This document shows positions 26,286-33,569 of a stretch of 33,897 nucleotides of DNA, piece after piece (position 1 is the stretch's first letter; each line of letters starts with the position of its first letter). The DNA comes from Peptococcaceae bacterium (GTDB lineage: Bacteria > Bacillota > Desulfotomaculia > Desulfotomaculales > Desulfocucumaceae). The position numbers and the translations under genes were made by a program. The notes under the pieces were generated by a model that did no database searches, had not been told where the DNA came from, and worked only from the letters and a program-made list of their open reading frames with translations. The DNA is taken from contig JAILZP010000030.1 of NCBI GenBank assembly GCA_023512435.1, forward strand, positions 1 to 33,897, read 5' to 3'.

Positions 26286-27157
26286 CTGGTCGTCTGTCGT
26301 CGGTCATCGGTCGTCGGAATTCTTGATGTTATTTTGTCCCCGTCCAAGTGACTCTTTTTCCTGCGCCTGACGTCCGACGTCTGACGTCTATTTTGGGCCA
26401 GGTCGATGCTGGCCTTCAGGGCGGACATCAGGTCCACCACCTTGGCCGCCCCCGGGTCTGCGGGCACCTCGAACTCCCGGCCGGTGATCTTGCCCTGTAT
26501 GGCCTCCATCAGGGCTTCCCGGTAACGGTTGGTATATTTTTCGGGGTCGAACCGGGAAGAAAGGTTTTCCACCAGTTTAACGGCCATTTTCACCTCGTTT
26601 TCATGCAGGTCGGCCTTGTATCCCAGTTCTTCTATCAGCTTCGGGCTGCGCACCTCGTCCGGGTAAAACATGGTGCTCATAACCAGGGCGTCCCCGGCCA
26701 CCCTCACCACGGCCAGGGCCTCCTTGCTCCTGATCACCACCCTCCCCACCGCCACCTTTTTGGAAATGTCCATGGCCCGCTTCAAAAGTTCATACACTTT
26801 CTGGCCTCCCTCGCCGGGAGCCAGGTAGTAGGCCTTGTCGTAATATATCGGGTCTATTTCCGCCAGGTCAACGAAGTCCAGTATCTCCACGCTGCGGGTT
26901 TGTTCACCGGGCAGGCGCTCAAAGTCCTCCTCCTTCATAATCACGAACTTGCCCTTCTCGTATTCGTAGCCCCGGACCACCTCCTCCGCCGGCACCTCGG
27001 TGCCGCAGTAAGGGCAGTATTTGCGGTACTGAATGGGGGTCTTGCATTTTTCATGCAGGAAGTTGAATCTGACGTCCTTTTTTTCTGTGGCCGCGTACAT
27101 TTTCACCGGCACGAAAATTAGGCCGAAACTGACCGCGCCTTTCCACAGCGGACGCAT
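26282..27157 (-). CDS. ku: Bacterial Ku protein, with repeat-encoded C-terminal tail
   Basis: Homodimeric DNA-end-binding protein of non-homologous end joining, partner of LigD. Residues 1-255 are a normal bacterial Ku core: MRPLWKGAVSFGLIFVPVKMY, ALVMSTMFYPDEVRSP and the end LMSALKASIDLAQ. Cysteines at about 37, 48 and 51 (HEKCKTP, YCPYCG) might bind zinc. Residues 256-291 form a hydrophilic Arg/Lys/Thr/Asp tail (NRRQTSDVRRRKKSHLDGDK to TTDDRRQTTS). Two 7-base-periodic arrays at 26289-26316 and 26367-26389 encode most of this tail, which thus appears added by repeat DNA and not inherited with the core. Bacterial Ku tails are variable and often basic, so it may still work. The ATG follows GGGGTG by 7 bases. 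Confidence 0.95.
   Translation of the reverse strand: MRPLWKGAVSFGLIFVPVKMYAATEKKDVRFNFLHEKCKTPIQYRKYCPYCGTEVPAEEVVRGYEYEKGKFVIMKEEDFERLPGEQTRSVEILDFVDLAEIDPIYYDKAYYLAPGEGGQKVYELLKRAMDISKKVAVGRVVIRSKEALAVVRVAGDALVMSTMFYPDEVRSPKLIEELGYKADLHENEVKMAVKLVENLSSRFDPEKYTNRYREALMEAIQGKITGREFEVPADPGAAKVVDLMSALKASIDLAQNRRQTSDVRRRKKSHLDGDKITSRIPTTDDRRQTTS
26289..26316. repeat. Heptad array, family B, inside the Ku gene
   Basis: Units GTCGTCT, GTCGTCG, GTCATCG and GTCGTCG are contiguous and in phase. They encode about residues 281-290 of Ku on the minus strand and begin four bases beyond the DUF441 stop on the plus strand. Confidence 0.9.
26367..26389. repeat. Heptad array, family B, inside the Ku gene, opposite orientation
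   Basis: Units CTGACGT, CCGACGT, CTGACGT and CT. This is the inverted partner of the array at 26289-26316, with a 50-base spacer, and encodes about Ku residues 257-264. Confidence 0.85.
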
Positions 27158-27204
27158 CCCGGATCACCCCGATCCACAATTTTTTTTATATTTCCCCGGA
27201 CAGA

Positions 27205-27240
27205 GAAAAAAATAAGACCGCCCCGGAAGAGGCGGCCGCC
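27205..27240 (-). terminator. Terminator after the FtsA-like gene
   Basis: A 7-bp stem with one G-T pair (27231-27237 with 27216-27222) is followed on the minus strand by TTATTTTTTT. It lies about 75 bases past the FtsA-like stop, with a heptad array between. Confidence 0.8.
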
Positions 27241-27255
27241 ATACAATCACCTTTT

Positions 27256-27290
27256 ATTCTGGATTCTGGCTCCTGGATTCTGGATTCCGG
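27256..27290. repeat. Heptad array, family A
   Basis: Five units in perfect phase: ATTCTGG, ATTCTGG, CTCCTGG, ATTCTGG, ATTCCGG. The array lies between the FtsA-like stop and its terminator. Confidence 0.9.
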
Positions 27291-27314
27291 CCATTTAGAA
27301 TTACAGTATAAGTA

Positions 27315-29369
27315 TCAATCCCACCCCACCTCGATCACGTCCCCGTCGCCGATGGGATCGGTGTATCCCGCATTCCGGCCGTTCAGCAGGAGCTTTATCC
27401 TGCCGCCCTGCGCGGTCCTCACAAGGTCGAGGTCGATGTGGTTGAAAATGTCCACGAAAATATAGGAAGGTTTATCCGCCAGCACAATTTTCCTGCCGTT
27501 TACGGTGACCTCGATGGAGGCCCCCGGTCCGGGACCGGCATCCGCCCCCCGGGATCCCGGCGGCCGGCCCGGCGCTTCCGCCCGTACAAACTCCACACTG
27601 TCCCCGCTGGTCAGTATTTTTTCTCCCGGCGCCTTTTTCCCATTGACAAAAACCTCGTGGGAACCCAGGTCTATCCCCATGACTTCGGCCAGGTGGAGGA
27701 CGGTTCTGACCTCCCTGATCTCCACCCGGTCCCCTTCGGCGATCTCCCGGTCCGGGGCGGCAGGCCTTCCGTTGACAAAGCACCGTGGACCGACATTCTC
27801 CAGCCGGCCGTCAATGCGCAGGGTTATTCCCCCGTTTTCGCCAATGAAATCCCCCGCCAGGGCCCGGGCGTCCTCTCCCCTGACCGCCTTCCGGACGGTC
27901 ACCTGGTCTCCGTCCGCCAGCACGCTTTTCAGGTTGGCCGGTTCGCCGTTTATAAACACCTCGGCCGGCTGGCACAGCCCGCCGTAAATTACCTTCCTTT
28001 CGCCGTTCAGGACAAACCTCAGGTCCCTGCCGTTTTTGCCCACCAGGTCTCCCAGGTTGTACTCAATGAGCCCCAGGGCGTCGAACACCGTCAGTTCCCT
28101 GGAGTGAAAGAGCTTGTAATCCATGCCGTTTATGTTTACGGTGATAAAGTTGTGCCCCACGCTGTCCAGGGCCACTTTGGCTATGCCCACCACGGTCACC
28201 CCTTCGGGGCCGCTTATTTCATCATTGTCGGCCAGCAGGCCGGGAATGAACCTCCGGCCCCGCAGCCCCACCCTCTCGGGGGGCAGGCCCAGTTTTTGGG
28301 CGATCTTGCCGGTGAAGGCGGGCAACTGTCCCCCTCCCCCCACGCAAAACACCGATTTCGGGGGCTTGTTTCCGTTAAGCCGCAGTATCTCCCCGGTTAT
28401 TTTCTCGGCCAGGCTCTCCAGGACCGGATCCAGCATTTCCAGGATTTCACCGCAGCTCACGGTCCTCTCTATGCCCATGATGTCCTGGAAGGTGATGTCC
28501 CGTCCCTTGACTATTTCCCTTTTAATGTACTCGGCGGTATGGAAATCGGCCAGGCAGCCCTGGGCCACGGCTTCGGTGATTTCGTCCCCGGCCAGGGGCA
28601 CCATCCCGTAGGCCACGATGGACCCGTCCCTGGTGATGGCTATGTCCGAGGTCCCCGCCCCGATGTCCAGCAGGGCCAGGTTCAGCAGCCTGTACGACTC
28701 CGGAATGATGGCGCCGGCCGCGGCTATGGGCTCCAGGGTCAGGCTGACCGGCTCCAGGCTGACCCTTCCCAGCACGGAGTAAAGGCTGTTCACCACCGAA
28801 TTGGGCAGGAAGGTAGCCAGCACGTCCACTCCGATCCTCTTGCCGAAATGCCCGGTCAGGCTGGTCATGGTGTAGCCGTTCAGGTAGTAGTTCACCACCG
28901 TGTAGCCGACGCAGAAAAACTGGTCTTCCTCCTGCCCGTCCCCGCCTTCCTCCTGCAGCTGCCGGTGGGCCTCCTTCACGGCGTCCATTTCCAGTCCCCG
29001 GCAGATTACGGGATCTATCTCTATGTCATCCCCAATTTCCTGTTCGACGTGGGCGAAACGGGTCTTCAGCGACCTGCCGGCGGCCGCGATGGCCACCTTG
29101 CCCAGTTTGAACCCCATCTTTTCCTCAAGGTCGCTTTTAACCTCTTTTACCGCCTGGGCCACCTTGAAAATATCGTGGATCTGTCCGTCAAAAACGGCCC
29201 TGCTCTGGTGTTCCGTCATGCTCTGGGCCAGTATCTTCAGGCTGTCCCCCTCAACCCCGGCCACAATGCCGATTACCGTTCTGGTGCCTATGTCCAGGGC
29301 AAAAATCGTGTTTTCGGGCTGCCAGCGGGCCGGAATCTCCATCTTCTCACCGGAACCGGACATGATCAT
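27315..29369 (-). CDS. FtsA-like actin-fold ATPase with C-terminal beta-grasp-like repeats
   Basis: A 684-residue protein, much longer than true FtsA (about 420). Residues 20-405 are an actin/HSP70-type ATPase of the FtsA/PilM group: phosphate-1 FALDIGTRTVIGIV (23-36), phosphate-2 LLDIGAGTSDIAI (233-245) and adenosine motif VFCVGGGGQLP (340-350). Residues 406-684 contain four related units with the pattern V-x-NG ... I-x-x-GD-x-V-E (about 470-493, 529-552, 573-595 and 660-682), looking like ThiS/MoaD-type beta-grasp folds; a Gly/Pro linker lies at 600-617. The ATG at 29369 is 7 bases from GGGGGAG. It has its own promoter and terminator and is not beside ftsZ. A role in cell division, sporulation or a surface apparatus is possible but unproven. 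Confidence 0.85.
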   Translation of the reverse strand: MIMSGSGEKMEIPARWQPENTIFALDIGTRTVIGIVAGVEGDSLKILAQSMTEHQSRAVFDGQIHDIFKVAQAVKEVKSDLEEKMGFKLGKVAIAAAGRSLKTRFAHVEQEIGDDIEIDPVICRGLEMDAVKEAHRQLQEEGGDGQEEDQFFCVGYTVVNYYLNGYTMTSLTGHFGKRIGVDVLATFLPNSVVNSLYSVLGRVSLEPVSLTLEPIAAAGAIIPESYRLLNLALLDIGAGTSDIAITRDGSIVAYGMVPLAGDEITEAVAQGCLADFHTAEYIKREIVKGRDITFQDIMGIERTVSCGEILEMLDPVLESLAEKITGEILRLNGNKPPKSVFCVGGGGQLPAFTGKIAQKLGLPPERVGLRGRRFIPGLLADNDEISGPEGVTVVGIAKVALDSVGHNFITVNINGMDYKLFHSRELTVFDALGLIEYNLGDLVGKNGRDLRFVLNGERKVIYGGLCQPAEVFINGEPANLKSVLADGDQVTVRKAVRGEDARALAGDFIGENGGITLRIDGRLENVGPRCFVNGRPAAPDREIAEGDRVEIREVRTVLHLAEVMGIDLGSHEVFVNGKKAPGEKILTSGDSVEFVRAEAPGRPPGSRGADAGPGPGASIEVTVNGRKIVLADKPSYIFVDIFNHIDLDLVRTAQGGRIKLLLNGRNAGYTDPIGDGDVIEVGWD

Positions 29370-29412
29370 GGGAACACTCCCCCAGAATCGGTTTTATATT
29401 CACATTTTCGAT

Positions 29413-29440
29413 ATTATGTTACAATTTCCTTTTTTATCAA
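29413..29440 (-). promoter_or_regulatory. Promoter of the FtsA-like gene
   Basis: On the minus strand, -35 TTGATA at 29440-29435, a 16-base spacer, and -10 CATAAT at 29418-29413. This is a good sigma-A match about 45 bases from the ATG and downstream of the preceding operon's terminator. Confidence 0.6.
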
Positions 29441-29507
29441 ATCCCCTTAGTCAATTCAAGTCCAGCCGCAATCAAAGACCGGAAAACCGGGTGGAAATAC
29501 CCGGCGG

Positions 29508-29541
29508 CAAAAACCCCCTCCCGATTGGGAGGGGGGAAAAA
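29508..29541 (-). terminator. Terminator after the lactate/glycolate oxidation operon
   Basis: A perfect 9-bp stem (29514-29522 with 29527-29535, arms CCCCCTCCC and GGGAGGGGG) with a GATT loop is followed on the minus strand by a run of five T. It lies about 25 bases after the lutBA stop. Confidence 0.92.
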
Positions 29542-29561
29542 TAATTAATTTTTAATTTTCC

Positions 29562-31688
29562 TTATTCACACAGCAGCTCGGCGGTGTGCGCCGCCCGGAT
29601 CTCCCGGCGGCCCCCGGCGTCCAGCCCGCCTGCAAGCTGCAGCAGGCAGCCCGGGCAGTCGGTGGCCACAACCCGGGCCCCGGTTTCCGTGATGTCTTTT
29701 ATCTTGGCCTCCAGGATGGAGCGGGAAACCTCGGGAAAGCGCATGGAATATGAACCGCCGAAGCCGCAGCAGCGGTCCGGCCATTTCATCTCCACCAGGT
29801 CGTACCCGGCCCCCGCCAGGAGTTCCCTGGGCTCCCTGAACACTCCCAGGTTCCGCTTCAGGTGGCAGGAGTCGTGGTAGGTTATCCTGGTCCCGGCGAA
29901 CCCGCCTGCCGGCCTGAAACCCTCCCGGCTGACGAAGGAAGAAAAATCGACCACCCTGGCGGCAAACCTTTCGGCCCGGCCCGCCCACTCCCCGTCCTCC
30001 CGGAGGAGCCTGGGGTAGTCGCGCTTTAAAAACGTGGCGCAGGTGGGACAGGCGGTGAGGATGTACCGGCAGTCCTCACCGAAGGCGGCGATGTTCTGCC
30101 TGGCTATCCTGGCCGCCGGGCCCGGGGCGCCCATGTAGGAGGCCGGCAGTCCGCAGCAGGTCTGTCCCGGGGGAAAAACCACCCGGCAGCCCATGCCGGC
30201 GAGGATTTTGTGCACCGCCTCCCCGATCCGGGGGTAAACAAAATCGATCAGGCAGCCGGCGAAGAAGCCAATCCTTTCCCCTGGGTTCCGCGGCGCCGGG
30301 AGGCTTCCCGCCACGTCCCGGAAAGGCCGGCCGGCGATGGCGGGCAGGGAACGGCCCCGGGTCAGTCCGGCCAGAAAAAGGGGCAGGTGCCGGACGTAGC
30401 CGCCCTCCCGGACAAAGGGTTTCTGGGCTGCCGAGGCCGCCTTGATCAGGCCGTGGAAGAGGCTGCGGCTGGGCAGCACGGTTTCCAGGAGGAACCTTGA
30501 ACCGGCTGGCAGTCCTTTACGGCCGGTTATTCTGGCCCGCAGTTCCCGGATCAGGGCGGGGATGTCTATTCCGGCGGGGCAGAAGGCCTTGCAGCGCTCG
30601 CAGCCCAGGCAAAGGGACTGGATGCTTTCCGCCTTCTCAAGGCCGTGGTGAAAAGCGGTCAAAATTGTCCCTATCCCGCCGGTGTACACGTGGCCGTATA
30701 CGTGGCCCCCCACCAGCTGAAAGACCGGGCAGACATTCAGGCACGAAGCGCACCTTATGCACTGCAGTGCCTCCTTGAAAACCGGATCCGACGCCATTTT
30801 GGTCCGGCCGTTGTCCAGCAGGACAATGTGCATTTCCTTTTCCACCGGGTTTCCGGCCCGGTCCATGGCCGGCACCGGCCCGGTGATCATGGTCACGTAA
30901 CTGGTCATGTGCTGGGCGGTGGCGCTCCTGGGCAGGGCCTCCAGGATCGGGGCCACGTCCCCGATGGAGGAAACCAGCTTGTCCAGTCCCACCACCGCCA
31001 CGTGCAGCGGGGGCAGGGTGGTGGTCAGCCGGCCGTTTCCCTCGTTGGTCACCATCACGATGGTCCCGGTTTCGGCCACGGCGATGTTGGCCCCGGAAAT
31101 CCCCATGCCGGCGGCAAGAAATTTCTGCCTCAGTTCTTCCCTGGCCACTTTCACCAGGACCGGTATCTCGTCGCTCAGTTCCTTCCCGGTCTCGGCCGAA
31201 AACACCCCGGCCACCTCGCCCCTGGTCATGTGGATGGCCGGCATCACCATGTGCGACGGCTTTTGGCCGGACAACTGGATGATCCACTCCCCCAGGTCGG
31301 TTTCCCGGACCTCGATGCCGGCCTCCTTGAGGCTCCGGTTCAGGTGGATTTCCTCGGTAACCATCGACTTCGACTTGACAACGGACTTAACTCCCCTGGC
31401 CTGGGCCAGGTTTTTTATATAATCCCGTGCCTCCTCCGGTGTGGACGCCCTGTAAACCACCGCCCCGGCCTTTTCGGCCGCCCGGGTGAACCGGTGGGCC
31501 AGTTCTTCCATGTTCTCCGCCGCACCCTTCTTGATCCCGGCTATTTTCCGCCTTATGGCCTCGAAGTCCTTGCCCTGGTACGCATTCTCCCTGGCCCCGA
31601 GGTAGGCGTCGGCGAAATTGCCCAGCGCCCTGCGCAGATTTTGGTTGTCAAGGGCAGCGGCAATCCTCTCTCTAAACCCTTCAGTCAT
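29562..31688 (-). CDS. LutB-LutA fusion: LUD domain, 2[4Fe-4S] and two CCG domains
   Basis: A 708-residue cytoplasmic iron-sulfur protein for lactate oxidation, resembling Desulfovibrio LldH and B. subtilis LutB joined to LutA. Residues about 60-295 are the LUD (DUF162) domain with ISGANIAVAETGTIVMVTNEG and TTTLPPLHVAV. Two ferredoxin motifs follow (Cys310/313/316/320 and Cys360/363/366/370), then two cysteine-rich CCG domains with Cys479, 511/512, 547, 550 and Cys608, 640/641, 678, 681. These CCG domains resemble heterodisulfide-reductase-type cluster sites. The start ATG at 31688 overlaps lutC by 8 bases. It is last in the operon, before the terminator. L-lactate is the likely substrate by analogy, not proven here. 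Confidence 0.92.
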   Translation of the reverse strand: MTEGFRERIAAALDNQNLRRALGNFADAYLGARENAYQGKDFEAIRRKIAGIKKGAAENMEELAHRFTRAAEKAGAVVYRASTPEEARDYIKNLAQARGVKSVVKSKSMVTEEIHLNRSLKEAGIEVRETDLGEWIIQLSGQKPSHMVMPAIHMTRGEVAGVFSAETGKELSDEIPVLVKVAREELRQKFLAAGMGISGANIAVAETGTIVMVTNEGNGRLTTTLPPLHVAVVGLDKLVSSIGDVAPILEALPRSATAQHMTSYVTMITGPVPAMDRAGNPVEKEMHIVLLDNGRTKMASDPVFKEALQCIRCASCLNVCPVFQLVGGHVYGHVYTGGIGTILTAFHHGLEKAESIQSLCLGCERCKAFCPAGIDIPALIRELRARITGRKGLPAGSRFLLETVLPSRSLFHGLIKAASAAQKPFVREGGYVRHLPLFLAGLTRGRSLPAIAGRPFRDVAGSLPAPRNPGERIGFFAGCLIDFVYPRIGEAVHKILAGMGCRVVFPPGQTCCGLPASYMGAPGPAARIARQNIAAFGEDCRYILTACPTCATFLKRDYPRLLREDGEWAGRAERFAARVVDFSSFVSREGFRPAGGFAGTRITYHDSCHLKRNLGVFREPRELLAGAGYDLVEMKWPDRCCGFGGSYSMRFPEVSRSILEAKIKDITETGARVVATDCPGCLLQLAGGLDAGGRREIRAAHTAELLCE

Positions 31689-32283
31689 TTCCGCCGCCTC
31701 CCTCTTCGTCCACCAGGATGATGTATAGCCTCTCCGGACCGTGCACGCCTATGGTCAGCACCCGCTCGATATCGGCGGTCCTGCTGGGGCCGCTGATGAA
31801 CGACAGGTACCCCGGCGTCCGGCCCCCGCCGTAAAACCTTTCTATGGCCTCCCCGGGGGTGGCCACAAGGCCGGACGAAGGCACCAGCGCCACGTGTACC
31901 GGGGGCAGGGTGGAAACCAGGCGGCTCTCCATCGAAGTGCAGTCCCCGGCCAGTGAACCCGTTTCGGCCACGGCCAGGGCCATTTCCGAAATCCCCAGGC
32001 CGGCGTCCCCGGCTTGCCGGCGGAGGTCCCGGAAAAACAGGGCGGGCCGCCCGCCGCCCTCTTGGCCGCCTTCGGCCAGAACTCCCCTTTCTTCCAGGAT
32101 GCGGACGCACCTCTCAACCATCCCGGAGGGTTCGGCCACTATTTTTTTCACCTTTTCTTCTTCGATAATCCCGGCCAGGGCACCGGCGGCCTCCCCGGGC
32201 CCTCCGGCCCTGATTACCCGGGCGGAAACCGCTTCGGCCCTCTCCCGGAACAATCCGTACATATCTTCATGCCTGCCTTCCAT
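31681..32283 (-). CDS. lutC: LUD-domain protein LutC (LldG)
   Basis: A 200-residue LUD (DUF162) protein, the small partner of LutA/LutB in L-lactate oxidation. Family motifs are GISEMALAVAETGSLAGD, STLPPVHVALVPSSGLV, YLSFISGPSRTADIERVLTIGVHGPERLYIILVD. An acidic, less conserved N-terminal half (about 1-95) precedes them. The ATG at 32283 is 10 bases from GGGGTG; ATG at 32262 is an alternative. It lies 9 bases after glcF and overlaps the lutBA gene by 8 bases, so all are co-translated. It has no redox motif of its own. Confidence 0.92.
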   Translation of the reverse strand: MEGRHEDMYGLFRERAEAVSARVIRAGGPGEAAGALAGIIEEEKVKKIVAEPSGMVERCVRILEERGVLAEGGQEGGGRPALFFRDLRRQAGDAGLGISEMALAVAETGSLAGDCTSMESRLVSTLPPVHVALVPSSGLVATPGEAIERFYGGGRTPGYLSFISGPSRTADIERVLTIGVHGPERLYIILVDEEGGGGND

Positions 32284-32292
32284 TCCGCCCGA

Positions 32293-33567
32293 TCACCCCT
32301 TTCTCCCGGCGCGGTACGATTCATCCAGCAGTTCCACCGGGTGGCAAACCGCCACGGCCGATTTTTCCCGGGCCAGGCCGTCCCCGATGTGCATCCGGCA
32401 GGATCCGCACCCGGTGGCCAAAAGATCGGCCCCGGTCCCTTCGATGTCCCTCAGCTTGTGCTGCCGGACCCGGCTGGCCGCATCGTAGCTGGTCAGGCTG
32501 AAAATGCCGGAACCGCCGCAGCACCGGCCCGGGTCCTTCAGGGGGACGTACTTTAAACCAGGTATTTTTTTCAGCAGGTCCACGGGCTGGTCCCCGACGC
32601 CCATGCCCCGGGCCAGGTGGCAGGGCTGGTGATAGGTAACCGCCTTTTCCACCGCTCCCAGCCGGTCCGGCTTTATATCCACCCTTTCCGCCAGGTACTC
32701 GCATATGTCGAATGTCCTCCCGGCCAGTATTTTGGCCGTTGATCCCAGGTGTCCGCCGGACAGCAGGGCCGGGTAATATTCCCTGAAGCTTTCCCCGCAG
32801 GTGCCGCAGGCCGTGATGACGGCGTCGCAGGGAATGGAAGAAAAAAGTTCCACATGGGAACGGGCCATTTGGGCCGCCGTTTCGTGGTCCCCCATGATGG
32901 TCACCGGCGAACCGCAGCAATGCTGCCGGGCCGGTATAATCACATCCAGGCCGCTTCTCAGCAGCACATTGACGATGGCCCTGCCCGTCCCCGGGTAAAC
33001 GTAGTTGATCAGGCAGCCGGTGAAGAAGGCCACCCTCCCCGCCGCCTGACCCGTTTTCACCACCTCCGGGAGGCTGTCCCGCAGGAATTTCCCGGCCAGT
33101 GCCGGAAGCACTCTCCTCATCTCCAGGCCCAGGGGAAAGCGGGGGGTCATCTGGTCCCCCTGCTTTCTGAATACAATTCCCTGGGCCGCCCGGGCCGCCC
33201 CCAGCCCGGTGTTCAGCAGGGAAGGGCGGGAAAGGCCGGCGATGGCGGTTTTTTTCAGAAGGTGAAGCCCCACGTGTTTGGCCATCATACCCCTGGCCGC
33301 CAGGATGATCCGGTCGACCCTGACCCCGCATGGACAGTTGGCAACACAGGCCATGCAGGTCAGGCAGAAGTCGAAAATACGGGCCAGGGCCGCTGTGGGC
33401 CGGAGATCACCCTTCAATACGGCCAGGGCCAGCTGCACTTTGCCCCTGGCCACGGCGGGCTCGGCCGCCGTTTCCCTGTAAAGGGGGCAGACGGCCTGGC
33501 AGTTGCCGCATTTCATGCACCTGATCAGTTCTTCTTCCAGGCCGGGAAGGCCGCCGAACAAAGACAA
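32293..33567 (-). CDS. glcF: Glycolate/D-lactate oxidase iron-sulfur subunit GlcF
   Basis: Electron-transfer subunit that takes electrons from the FAD subunit encoded just upstream. The 424 residues contain two [4Fe-4S] motifs (Cys17/20/23/27 and Cys68/71/74/78; the second is followed by an extra Cys) and two CCG domains (FFTGCLINYVYP, ARQHCCGSPVTIMG, TACGTCGESF; and YHQPCHLARGMG, DPGRCCGGSGIFS, TGCGSCRMHI). Length and layout match GlcF. The start lies 2 bases from the glcD stop. In Desulfovibrio vulgaris a GlcD/GlcF-type pair acts as D-lactate dehydrogenase, which fits this operon; glycolate is the alternative substrate. Confidence 0.94.
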   Translation of the reverse strand: MSLFGGLPGLEEELIRCMKCGNCQAVCPLYRETAAEPAVARGKVQLALAVLKGDLRPTAALARIFDFCLTCMACVANCPCGVRVDRIILAARGMMAKHVGLHLLKKTAIAGLSRPSLLNTGLGAARAAQGIVFRKQGDQMTPRFPLGLEMRRVLPALAGKFLRDSLPEVVKTGQAAGRVAFFTGCLINYVYPGTGRAIVNVLLRSGLDVIIPARQHCCGSPVTIMGDHETAAQMARSHVELFSSIPCDAVITACGTCGESFREYYPALLSGGHLGSTAKILAGRTFDICEYLAERVDIKPDRLGAVEKAVTYHQPCHLARGMGVGDQPVDLLKKIPGLKYVPLKDPGRCCGGSGIFSLTSYDAASRVRQHKLRDIEGTGADLLATGCGSCRMHIGDGLAREKSAVAVCHPVELLDESYRAGRKG

Positions 33568-33569
33568 CT

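Noticed and set aside
26289..26389. CRISPR-like reading of the heptad arrays
   Set aside because: The units are 7 bases and contiguous, with no repeat-spacer alternation, no spacers of constant length and no cas genes in the window.
27438..29450. Long plus-strand open frame antisense to the FtsA-like gene
   Set aside because: Its translation has no recognisable domain, is rich in Gly/Pro/His/Gln, and is explained by the GC-rich third codon positions of the minus-strand gene, which shows ATPase motifs.
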